NCBI GenBank assembly: GCA_023420935.1
Contig: JAEZUR010000195.1
Coordinates: 1 to 57,165 of the forward strand
Source: Bacillota bacterium
GTDB lineage: Bacteria; Bacillota; Clostridia; Lachnospirales; Lachnospiraceae
Direction: 5' to 3'
DNA length: 57,165 bases
Under the pieces are notes generated by a model. The model saw only the letters and a program-made list of their open reading frames with translations, had not been told where the DNA came from and searched no databases. A program made the translations under genes and the position numbers. Below are positions 33,399 to 41,364 of this stretch, in pieces; positions within the stretch are counted from its first letter, which is position 1; every line of letters starts with the position of its first letter.

Positions 33399-35444
33399 TT
33401 ATTTATTAGCTTGTAACGTTGTTTTTGCAATGACTTTATCAAATATTAATAAAGCGGCTGGAAGGAAACATACAACCATCACAAAGGAAAAAATAGTTCC
33501 TCTGCCAAGTAAAAGTCCGATATCTGCGGAAGCCACATTGGAAGAAGTTGCATATAAAGTAAATCCAGAGATTGCTAATGTAAACGCAGAAACCAATATA
33601 GATTTAAATGAAGTTCCTAGCGCATTATGAATTGCTTGTTTCTTATCCATCTCTTTTCGTAAACTCATATAATTGCTTGTCAACAAAATAGCATAATCCA
33701 CGGTTGCTCCAAGCTGAACGGTACATAAAACTAGGTACCCAATAAAATTTATGGAGGATCCCATAAAATATGGAATGGATAGATTAAACCATATACCAGC
33801 TTCTATGGTTATCAGTAATATCACCGGCAATGTTAATGATTTAAACGAAAACAGTAAAACTAAAAATATGGCAATAATGGCAATTAGGTTAACCATGGTA
33901 TTGTCTTGTTTCACTATAGATTTCATATCATACAGAGTTGCACTTTGCCCTAACGTATATACTTTATCACCATAATAACGATGAGCTGTATTTTGTATCA
34001 CTTCCACTGTATTAAATGCTACCTCTCCTTCATCTGGAGTATCCGTATATATTATTATTCTGGCATAATGCTCGGAATAAAACTGATTAATAATACTTTC
34101 ATCCAAATATTCTGGTGGAATAGCAGTTCCCACTGTATTCGCATAAGACATAACGCTTGTTACATGGGGCAGATCATTTACCTCCTGAGACAACCCCTCT
34201 TCTTTGGCAACATCACCACGTGGTACTAATAGAACCATGATTGTAGATTTCCCAAATTCTTGCTCAATCTCTAATCTGTCTTGACCACTTCTTGTACTTT
34301 CTGCTGCGTTTGAATTACCATATATAAATCCAGTCTTACTCTGACCTAAAAATCCTGGAACAATCAGTAACAGAACGATAAGTATAACAGGAATGGCTAA
34401 CTTTGACAAAAATCTATATATATTTTGGAACCCTGGCATCAATGGTCTGTGCTTAGTTTTATCAATGTATTTATATAATGTCAATGTTAACGCTGGCAAT
34501 AAAATCATAGAACTAATAAAACTTAGTATAATTCCCTTTGCAAGATTAAGACCCAGATCAGCTCCAATGCCAAATTTCATAAACATAAGAGCTATAAATC
34601 CAAATAACGTTGTCAGCGCACTTGCCGCTACGGTGATAACGGATGACTTAATTGCATGAAACATTGCTAGATTCGGATCATCATATTTCTTTCGATTGTC
34701 CCCAAAACTATGTAATAGAAAGATAGCGTAATCCAAAGAAACCGCCAGCTGAAGGATAGGGCTAATGGAACCCGTCATAAAAGATATTCTTCCCAAAAAG
34801 ATATTGGTACCCATATTAATTAATACGGAGACTCCGATCGTTGCCAGAAACAAAAACGGTTCTATCCAGGAAGTGGTAGATAACATCAGTATCAGCACGA
34901 TGGCAGGAACTAAGATCAGAATAGCTCCCATTACTTCGGTCACTGCACTTTCTTGCATGGATGCTAGATCTGGTGCTTCCCCACCAAGCAGATTATCCTC
35001 ACCTATAAATTCTCTTATTGCTTTACAAGTGGATTTCTCCTTACCTTTTTCAATGGTTACTGAAAACAAAGCATTCCCATTTTTATAGAAATCTTCCACC
35101 GTATCCGAATCATACATGGGAAGCGGTTGTTTGATATCAATCATATCATCAAGCCATAGAACTTGTGATACACCTTCCATTTCCTCTAACTTGGTTTTGT
35201 AGTTAACTGCTTCCATGATTGATACATCTTTTATCATAATGCTGGTATTCGGCATAGATTCTGTGAACTCGTTATTCATTATTTTTAACGCCTGGGTAGA
35301 TTGTGCCTCCTGTGGCAGGTAATCAACCATGTTATAGTTTTTCTTAACAAATAACTGAAGTACAGAACAAATGACTGCTACTGTAATAAAAAAGATAAGA
35401 ATACCTTTTTTATGTTTAATAATAAAATTCGCTATATTGTCCAT
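33399..35444 (-). CDS. MMPL/RND-family transporter
   Basis: 681 aa. Architecture is the duplicated RND form: TM1 at about 13-33, an external loop, five TMs at about 170-330, a second TM at about 350-370, a loop, and five TMs at about 520-675. Conserved membrane motifs include SLDYAIFLLHSF and GATVDYAILLTSNY, the Asp-Tyr pairs that carry proton relay in MMPL proteins. These export lipids, siderophores or drugs. Start ATG 35444 follows GGAGGG at 4 nt; a further ATG is four codons upstream. Transcribed divergently from a TetR regulator with palindromes between them. Confidence 0.9.
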   Translation of the reverse strand: MDNIANFIIKHKKGILIFFITVAVICSVLQLFVKKNYNMVDYLPQEAQSTQALKIMNNEFTESMPNTSIMIKDVSIMEAVNYKTKLEEMEGVSQVLWLDDMIDIKQPLPMYDSDTVEDFYKNGNALFSVTIEKGKEKSTCKAIREFIGEDNLLGGEAPDLASMQESAVTEVMGAILILVPAIVLILMLSTTSWIEPFLFLATIGVSVLINMGTNIFLGRISFMTGSISPILQLAVSLDYAIFLLHSFGDNRKKYDDPNLAMFHAIKSSVITVAASALTTLFGFIALMFMKFGIGADLGLNLAKGIILSFISSMILLPALTLTLYKYIDKTKHRPLMPGFQNIYRFLSKLAIPVILIVLLLIVPGFLGQSKTGFIYGNSNAAESTRSGQDRLEIEQEFGKSTIMVLLVPRGDVAKEEGLSQEVNDLPHVTSVMSYANTVGTAIPPEYLDESIINQFYSEHYARIIIYTDTPDEGEVAFNTVEVIQNTAHRYYGDKVYTLGQSATLYDMKSIVKQDNTMVNLIAIIAIFLVLLFSFKSLTLPVILLITIEAGIWFNLSIPYFMGSSINFIGYLVLCTVQLGATVDYAILLTSNYMSLRKEMDKKQAIHNALGTSFKSILVSAFTLAISGFTLYATSSNVASADIGLLLGRGTIFSFVMVVCFLPAALLIFDKVIAKTTLQANK

Positions 35445-35522
35445 AAATCCCTCCATAATTTACAACGAAACATTGTAATTTAATACTAAATGCATTATAA
35501 TCAACACAGTGTAGTATTACAA

Positions 35523-35535
35523 CCAACAGTGTTGG
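35523..35535. promoter_or_regulatory. Operator palindrome in the MMPL-TetR divergent region
   Basis: CCAACA-G-TGTTGG, perfect 6-bp arms; a related word AACACAGTGTAG occurs at about 35502-35513. Both lie between the divergent MMPL and TetR start codons, so a dimeric TetR protein could control both promoters. Confidence 0.6.
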
Positions 35536-35616
35536 AAAAAAAGTTAAATAAACAACACATTTCATAATAAGTGATGGTTTTTTAGAAAAATTTAAGAAAT
35601 GGAGTAAGCCTAAATC

Positions 35617-36177
35617 ATGAAGAATGAAAAGACAGACAGACGTGTCAAAATGACCATCTTAATTCTTAAGGATGTATTAATCCAATCGATGCAGAATAAG
35701 CATATTTCAAAAATATCAGTAAAACAGCTCTGTGAGATTGCTGATATTAACCGTAGCACCTTTTATTCTCATTTTCATGATCAGTACGATCTATTAGAAT
35801 ATATATGTGTTGAAGTAATTGAAAATTTAAAGATACATTTAGAAAAAAAGACTATATCTGATAATATGCCAATATCGTTTCAAACGTTAAATGGAATTTT
35901 AGATTATGTAAAAGAAAATCCAGATCTTTTTAAAGCACTACTTAGCGACAATTGTGATATAGATATTCAAAGAAAGATTATGAATGTGGTACTTACTTAT
36001 CATTCCAATAAGAAATTAGATAAAAGGACGCAGGATTACTTATCCGCGTTTGGACTAAATGGTTGTGTCAGTATGCTGCAAATCTGGCTAAAAGACGGCA
36101 TGCCAGAATCAACGTTTCGAATGACTGAGATTATAATGCAGGCAATCAATAAGGGGATAACTAGTTTCTCTTTGTAA
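35617..36177 (+). CDS. TetR/AcrR-family regulator (DhaS-like) of the MMPL operon
   Basis: 186 aa. KMTILILKDVLIQSMQNKHI, then ISVKQLCEIADINRSTFYSHFHDQYDLLEYI, is the TetR helix-turn-helix with the family-typical FYSHF; the C-terminal half ends in a hydrophobic helix region like TetR_C_33/DhaS-type proteins. It is divergent from the MMPL exporter with a 172-bp shared control region containing CCAACAGTGTTGG. It most probably represses the exporter and its coiled-coil partner. Confidence 0.87.
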   Translation: MKNEKTDRRVKMTILILKDVLIQSMQNKHISKISVKQLCEIADINRSTFYSHFHDQYDLLEYICVEVIENLKIHLEKKTISDNMPISFQTLNGILDYVKENPDLFKALLSDNCDIDIQRKIMNVVLTYHSNKKLDKRTQDYLSAFGLNGCVSMLQIWLKDGMPESTFRMTEIIMQAINKGITSFSL

Positions 36178-36195
36178 ATTCTTTAGATTATAAAA

Positions 36196-36304
36196 TATCG
36201 CAGACAGCGCGGTAATTGCTTCCCTTCTTCCTATTTAGAATCAAACATAAATGATATGTAAGACTTTGAAGACTTTGGGACAAGGTACTGGGTTGTCTGC
36301 GATA
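36196..36304. terminator. Long hairpin between convergent genes
   Basis: TATCGCAGACA (36196-36206) pairs perfectly with TGTCTGCGATA (36294-36304). The stem continues inward for nine more positions (GCGCGGTA against TACTGGGT) with two wobbles and one mismatch, and CTTCCC/GGGACAAG can pair further in. The right arm is followed by CTTTTTTAATTT. It can terminate both the TetR gene and the FGGY kinase gene, but is far longer than needed. Confidence 0.65.
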
Positions 36305-36346
36305 CTTTTTTAATTTATTGATGTCAAAGAATATTTTGATAAAAAT

Positions 36347-37951
36347 CTAGTTTGTGCTACTCAAGGAATCTACCGCTGCGCGCTCAATGGAAAGTCCTTG
36401 TTTATAACGCTTAATAAACGCATTGAATCCTTCTACGTCTTTTGGATCAGGACTTAAAGTTGTACCATTTTGGCCTGCAAAAATCTTCTTGTCTAAATAA
36501 CTCTCTAGGGTCTCTCCATTTTCTTTCAGTCTCATAAAGGCTGCAAGAATAGCGATTCCCCATGCACCACCTTCACCAGCTGTATCCATTATGGTTACTG
36601 GTGCATCTACGGCTGCTGCCATTATCTTTTGTCCAACCCCTTTTGTTTTAAATAGACCTCCATGACCAAGCATTTGATCAACTTTCACATTCTCTTGTTT
36701 CATCATGATATCAAGACCTATTTTTAATGAGCCAAGTGCTGAAAATAGATGTGTTCTCATGAAGTTAGCCAAAGTAAACTTACTGTCTGGAGTACGAACG
36801 AACAATGGTCGTCCTTCCTCAAATCCAGTTATATGTTCTCCTGAGAAATAATTATAGGATAATAGTCCTCCACAGTCAGAATCCCCTTCTAAGGCTTTGT
36901 TGTAGAGTGTTCCAAATAATCTGTCCATATCTGTATCCATACCATATGCTTCTGCAAATTCTTTAAATAGATTCACCCATGCATTTAAATCAGAGGTACA
37001 ATTGTTGCAATGCACCATACCTACCAGATTACCGGATGGAGTCGTTACAAGATCAATTTCTGGATAAACCTTTGACAAATCCTTTTCTAAAACAACCATT
37101 GCAAAAACAGAGGTTCCAGCAGATACATTACCAGTACATTTTGCTACACTGTTTGTAGCAACCATGCCAGTGCCTGCATCTCCTTCTGGAGGGCATACTG
37201 GAACACCAGCCTTTAGATTACCTGTAACATCCAATAGTTTCACGCCTTCTTCTGTGAGTGTTCCTGCATTTTCACCTGCACTAAGAACGGAAGGAAGAAT
37301 ATCCTCTAATCTCCAGGAATAACCTTTGTCCGAAATAATATCATTAAACTGAGTAATCATCTGTTGATTAAATTCACCCTTGGTAACATCGATTGGAAAC
37401 ATTCCTGATGCTTCACCAACACCAAGGACTTTCTTACCAGTCAACTTCCAATGGATAAAACCTGCTAAGGTTGTAAAGAAAGTAATGTCCTTTACATGAT
37501 CTTCCTTATTAAGGATTGCCTGATACAGATGAGCAATACTCCAACGTTGTGGTATTTGATATTGAAATGCTTCAGTAAGTTTTTCAGAAGCCTCTTCCGT
37601 TATTGTATTTCTCCATGTACGAAATGGAACCAGTAATGTATCATCCTTGTCAAATGCCATATAACCATGCATCATACCACTAAAACCAATTGATCCTATA
37701 TTGTTTAAAATAACCCCATACTCTTTATTTACTTTGTCTGCCAGATTCTTATAGCAATCTTGTAGTCCGTTCCAAATATCATCTAGACTATAGGTCCACA
37801 TATTATTCTCTAATTTATTCTCCCAGTCATGATTACCAACTGCAAGAGTTTTCCCTTCATCATCCACCAATACAGCTTTAATTCTAGTAGAACCAAACTC
37901 AATACCAAGTGATGTTCTGCCCTGTTCAATTGCTTCTCTCATTATGCTCAC
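36347..37951 (-). CDS. FGGY-family carbohydrate kinase
   Basis: 534 aa. The ATPase fold is shown by SLGIEFGSTRIKAVLVDDEG (phosphate 1, about 14-33), SIGFSGMMHGYMAF (about 87-100), PEGDAGTGMVATNSVAKCTGNVSAGTS (about 254-280) and GHGGLFKTKGVGQKIMAAA (about 440). The family phosphorylates pentuloses, glycerol and related sugars; this branch is close to xylulokinases/ribulokinases but its substrate is not clear and no isomerase or epimerase is adjacent. The start chosen is GTG at 37951, 8 nt after AGGAGG; an ATG three codons on is too far from it. Confidence 0.83.
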   Translation of the reverse strand: MSIMREAIEQGRTSLGIEFGSTRIKAVLVDDEGKTLAVGNHDWENKLENNMWTYSLDDIWNGLQDCYKNLADKVNKEYGVILNNIGSIGFSGMMHGYMAFDKDDTLLVPFRTWRNTITEEASEKLTEAFQYQIPQRWSIAHLYQAILNKEDHVKDITFFTTLAGFIHWKLTGKKVLGVGEASGMFPIDVTKGEFNQQMITQFNDIISDKGYSWRLEDILPSVLSAGENAGTLTEEGVKLLDVTGNLKAGVPVCPPEGDAGTGMVATNSVAKCTGNVSAGTSVFAMVVLEKDLSKVYPEIDLVTTPSGNLVGMVHCNNCTSDLNAWVNLFKEFAEAYGMDTDMDRLFGTLYNKALEGDSDCGGLLSYNYFSGEHITGFEEGRPLFVRTPDSKFTLANFMRTHLFSALGSLKIGLDIMMKQENVKVDQMLGHGGLFKTKGVGQKIMAAAVDAPVTIMDTAGEGGAWGIAILAAFMRLKENGETLESYLDKKIFAGQNGTTLSPDPKDVEGFNAFIKRYKQGLSIERAAVDSLSSTN

Positions 37952-38082
37952 CAAAAATACCTCCTATTTGTATTTCATTTTAGATTTGTATTAAATACTT
38001 TAATATAATATACAAAATTATTATATCATCATTTTTCGTAAAATTAAACTATAAATGAATAAAATACCTAATCCAAAGTAAT

Positions 38083-39213
38083 CTATTGATAGACACGAAT
38101 TGCATTTTTACACTCTTTCGCTTCATATAATGCTTGATCTGCATGGATAAACAGCCTCGCTGCATTACAATCTACTGTATACGGAGCAATTCCGAAACTT
38201 GCGGTTAATTTAAGAGTCGAGTAATTCACCTTATACAGATCTTTTAATATGATTTGAAGCCTTTCACAGGTCGATACTACCTTATCTATATTAGAATTTT
38301 CAAAAATTAGACAAAATTCATCACCCCCATATCGAAATACGGACGCACCTTCACTATATTTCTTTAAAACTGTAGTAAAATCAATTAAGCAATTGTCACC
38401 AATATGGTGACCCAATTGATCATTAACGCTTTTAAAATCATCAATATCTGCGATTACAAATACATAACTGGAGGTTTTATTCATTTCCAGATCCCGCATT
38501 GCATCATGTAAAGCCTTGCGGTTAAATACCCCTGTTAATTCATCTAAATTGAGTTTTTGTTCAAGCAACACTCTCTCCAATTCCTTTTGTATACTCGCTT
38601 CATTTTTCTTTCGCATATAAGCTATCTTAATCATACATACGATTGAAGTTGAGCTTATAATAGATAGTGAAATCAGGAATTCCGAAAGTCGTTGAGTGCT
38701 TGCATATACACTTGGCTTATCTATATCCCATTGGATAAACAATTCCGAACTAATTAGAGCTACTATACTTAGTAAGGCAGTAATACCGGTGACACGATAG
38801 CTTGCATAGATGGTCGTTATAATGATAGCTAAAATAAAAAGCGCATGGGTTGATGCAAACGCACTATGAGCTGTAAATAAAATAAAGGATATAATGACGA
38901 GATTAATAGATACAACATAAATTTTCTGATCCTGTGTTAATTTCTTTGCCCGTATTGCTAGGGTATCGCAAATAATACAAATAAAATTAACTGCACTTGG
39001 CGCAATTATGAATTTCAGGATAAAACGGTTCACCGTTGTTGTCAGCATTTCTGAATTGATTAATATGATAGCCATTAGACATTCCACTAGAAAGGCAAAT
39101 AAAAATAATCCTATAGAGATTTTGTACTGAAAGAGCAGCCAATCATTGTCTATTCTTTTATATTCTTTTCGAATTTCATTGATATGGATTTCATCAAGGT
39201 TACTATAATTCAT
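38083..39213 (-). CDS. Membrane-bound diguanylate cyclase (GGDEF)
   Basis: 376 aa from the ATG at 39213. Six predicted TM helices in the first about 215 residues, then a short coiled coil and a complete GGDEF domain: LDELTGVFNRKALHDAM, FVIADIDDFKSVNDQLGHHIGDN, active site YGGDEFC, and TASFGIAPYT. The intact GGDEF supports c-di-GMP synthesis. An RxxD inhibitory site is not obvious. An upstream in-frame ATG at 39264 abuts a consensus -10 box and so would precede the transcription start, which is why the later ATG is preferred, although its ribosome site is weak. Confidence 0.85.
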   Translation of the reverse strand: MNYSNLDEIHINEIRKEYKRIDNDWLLFQYKISIGLFLFAFLVECLMAIILINSEMLTTTVNRFILKFIIAPSAVNFICIICDTLAIRAKKLTQDQKIYVVSINLVIISFILFTAHSAFASTHALFILAIIITTIYASYRVTGITALLSIVALISSELFIQWDIDKPSVYASTQRLSEFLISLSIISSTSIVCMIKIAYMRKKNEASIQKELERVLLEQKLNLDELTGVFNRKALHDAMRDLEMNKTSSYVFVIADIDDFKSVNDQLGHHIGDNCLIDFTTVLKKYSEGASVFRYGGDEFCLIFENSNIDKVVSTCERLQIILKDLYKVNYSTLKLTASFGIAPYTVDCNAARLFIHADQALYEAKECKNAIRVYQ

Positions 39214-39264
39214 GTAAGTTATTCTGGGTATTCCCCGGCTCCTTTGTATACTTAATATGTTCAT

Positions 39265-39293
39265 ATTATAAAAGAAGCATTTGTGTTATGCAA
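39265..39293 (-). promoter_or_regulatory. Promoter of the diguanylate cyclase gene
   Basis: On the minus strand, TTGCAT (39293-39288), 17-bp spacer, perfect TATAAT (39270-39265). Confidence 0.75.
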
Positions 39294-39415
39294 GTGTATA
39301 TTGATAATAATTACTTTTATTAGTTTAGGAAAATAATGTGGGGAGTCCAGGAACAAATCATCACTAAACGTTGGTCTATGCCCAGAAACTCCATAAGTTC
39401 TTTGGATTTCACTCT

Positions 39416-40417
39416 CTAAAAACTAAATTCCATGAAAAAATCCTGATTTTCCTTTACATAAAATATCATTCTCCACTCTACCTTATCTTCCTGAGCAAAG
39501 TGTAATGAGGAACACGCCACACGTTTGTTAATCTCTTCAGAATTTTTTACTGCAAGAAATATGGCAGATGGTCCATCAGCGCTTCCTATGACAGCAACCC
39601 CACAAGATGAAATTTCGTTAGAAGAATTCGTCTCCATACTCCTTGGTTTATCACTTCTTGCACAATCTTGTATTCGGAATTCTTCCTGTGGCAGTTCCGG
39701 CGAAATACTATAGGTCAACGTGTTAAAATAATTTGGGAATTGTAAATCTTTATTGAATCGAAAAGATTTTTCCTGTAATGTTGTTGTTTCACATTCACTT
39801 ATCGTTAATTTATACTCTTGTTTACTGACCGGATGGTTAAACATGATTTCTTGTCTATCACAAGGAGTTTCTGTTGTGAAATGAATCCCCGAATATGCTA
39901 TAGGATGTTCTTTCAGTGTTAAGAATAGCGTTTTCATTTTAGGCTTTCTGCTAGTTTTCCATGGGAAACATGCCCTAATAAATCTCCAGCCCTGATTTCT
40001 ATCACAATTATAATATTCCATTAATTCTTCCTGTACATCCTCTATCAGTTCCCGTTCTATTTCAAATGGATGCCAACCTACAGCGCACATTCTGGGAGGC
40101 TCTAATTCTTTTCCATTCATCCTTGCTACAACATCAATATCAATAGAAAAGGGATTTTCTTTTTCCATCTCCTCTAATTCTTCATCACTTAATCCTGATA
40201 ATCTCTTATCTTGATTCCAGTTCTTTAAATAAATTTCTATTTTCTCTTTCGGAATTTCTACGCAGAAATCGATAACCATTCCTTTCGAACAGGCATAGAT
40301 AGCTGGAATCTGCCATTTTAATCCACCCCACATAATCTCTTTTTTGACAAGATATTCTTTCCCAGGCCTCTCAGATCTGTGGCCTCCCCAATAATTGCCG
40401 CTGTAATATACTTTCAT
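39416..40417 (-). CDS. Unrecognised 333-aa protein with an IGSADGPSAIF motif
   Basis: 333 aa, no signal peptide or membrane helix. I do not recognise the family. The N-terminal half is rich in Trp/Cys/Glu (WGGLKWQIPAIYACSKG, then MCAVGWHPFEIERELIEDV). Near residue 275 it contains VAVIGSADGPSAIFLA, a near copy of the conserved GSADGPTAIF core of sodium-translocating decarboxylase beta subunits, here without any transmembrane context. The start ATG has GGAG 5 nt upstream. Single gene between the cyclase and the remnant region, with no terminator that I could identify. Function unknown. Confidence 0.6.
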   Translation of the reverse strand: MKVYYSGNYWGGHRSERPGKEYLVKKEIMWGGLKWQIPAIYACSKGMVIDFCVEIPKEKIEIYLKNWNQDKRLSGLSDEELEEMEKENPFSIDIDVVARMNGKELEPPRMCAVGWHPFEIERELIEDVQEELMEYYNCDRNQGWRFIRACFPWKTSRKPKMKTLFLTLKEHPIAYSGIHFTTETPCDRQEIMFNHPVSKQEYKLTISECETTTLQEKSFRFNKDLQFPNYFNTLTYSISPELPQEEFRIQDCARSDKPRSMETNSSNEISSCGVAVIGSADGPSAIFLAVKNSEEINKRVACSSLHFAQEDKVEWRMIFYVKENQDFFMEFSF

Positions 40418-40439
40418 TATTTCTCCATTTCTGACTCAC

Positions 40440-40607
40440 TCAAATAATACTTTTTATGGTTTCGTCGAATTTATATTTTTTAAGCATATGCATATTCTTT
40501 TTCGATATATTTATCCCATACTCAGGCTTACTCTTCCGCCCTGGTTTATCATAAGGTCTGTAACGCAGCAAGTACCGACCAACGTATCTTCCATCTTTTC
40601 TCTGCAT
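40440..40607 (-). pseudogene. Possible integrase N-terminal fragment
   Basis: An open stretch of 55 codons beginning MQRKDGRYVGRYLLRYRP and stopping at 40440-40442. The R-K-D-G-R-Y-x-G-R-Y pattern is typical of the arm-binding N-terminus of Tn916-type tyrosine recombinases, but the core-binding and catalytic domains are missing. It lies downstream of a Tn916-type excisionase gene in the same direction, where an integrase is expected. Best read as the degraded end of an integrative element. A chance resemblance is possible. Confidence 0.35.
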
Positions 40608-40634
40608 AATTCCTGTGCTCAGTTCTTTTCCATT

Positions 40635-40895
40635 TTAATCTTTTCCCATATACAGGCCCTTTACATAAATGAAAACAACCTGCGTTATAGGAATCGTAAC
40701 TGGAGATGAGTTAGTCCTTTCAACATAATCGTATCGAAATGAAAGACTCATAAATGCAACAGCTTCATCTTTAACAAAATACAAAAACTCATTCTTTAAG
40801 TGACCACATCTTCGTTGCTCGAGCATATCTTCAATACTATTTTCAGCCCATAAAGAAACACATAATTCTGCCCATAATTTATAAGTACATAGCAA
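40635..40895 (-). pseudogene. GNAT acetyltransferase remnant, AAC(6')-like
   Basis: About 86 codons resembling the N-terminal half of aminoglycoside 6'-N-acetyltransferase-type GNAT proteins: LWAELCVSLWAENSIEDML, FLYFVKDEAVAFMSLSFR, then DYVERTNSSPV, where the acetyl-CoA-binding part should begin. After that the similarity breaks, only IYVKG is reminiscent, and a stop follows; the acetyl-CoA-binding motif is absent. It is therefore truncated and very unlikely to be active. No ATG with a ribosome site; a TTG at 40895 begins the open stretch. Located between excisionase and integrase-like fragments, it is probably relic cargo. Confidence 0.55.
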
Positions 40896-41033
40896 TGTAT
40901 GGACTTATTATACTCTAAAACAGGTTGGTTGGATTAATTTATTTAATTTTTTATTTGAAATGTGTTGATTCAATTTAACAGACACCGTCTGTTGATTTAC
41001 GGTTTCATGCAGTCTCATAAAATTCTTCATAGA

Positions 41034-41222
41034 TTAATTCCCGCTGTTCCGGTCAAGCCATTGGTCTAATAACTTTTTATTGGCATAATATCGATTACCA
41101 ATATTGAGGGTAAATGTGCTTGATGGATCTTTCAGTAATTCTCTTGCTTTGGTTTTGCCTATTCCTAGATATGAGCAGAATTCTTCTAAGTTTAATAGGG
41201 CTTTTTCGGGTTGTTGATTCAT
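41034..41222 (-). CDS. xis: Excisionase, Tn916 Xis type
   Basis: 62 aa. LNLEEFCSYLGIGKTKARELLKDPSS is a winged MerR-like helix-turn-helix, and FTLNIGNRYYANKKLLDQWLD is the wing and last helix typical of Tn916-type excisionases. Such proteins bend DNA at the ends of an integrative element and promote excision by a tyrosine integrase. GGAGG sits 8 nt before the ATG. No complete integrase follows; only a 55-codon candidate fragment does. It lies directly downstream of the ABC-3C-like operon and links it with mobile-element transfer. Confidence 0.8.
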   Translation of the reverse strand: MNQQPEKALLNLEEFCSYLGIGKTKARELLKDPSSTFTLNIGNRYYANKKLLDQWLDRNSGN

Positions 41223-41258
41223 GTGGAACCTCCTTTTCGTAATTTAGGCCATGAAAAT

Positions 41259-41277
41259 AGCCCCAGAATATGGGGCT
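41259..41277 (-). terminator. Short hairpin after the ABC-3C-like operon
   Basis: AGCCCCA (41259-41265) pairs with TGGGGCT (41271-41277), 5-nt loop, followed on the minus strand by ATTTTC. A weak intrinsic terminator between the last operon gene and xis. Confidence 0.6.
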
Positions 41278-41364
41278 TAGTTGATTATCATGTTCGTTTA
41301 TGTTGTATATCGATAAATTTGTTTGATTCTGATATGCGTAACTTGACCACAAAAATAGTATAAA

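Noticed and set aside
41095..41352. 85-codon minus-strand frame across xis
   Set aside because: Overlaps the well-supported excisionase in another frame and lacks a start signal.
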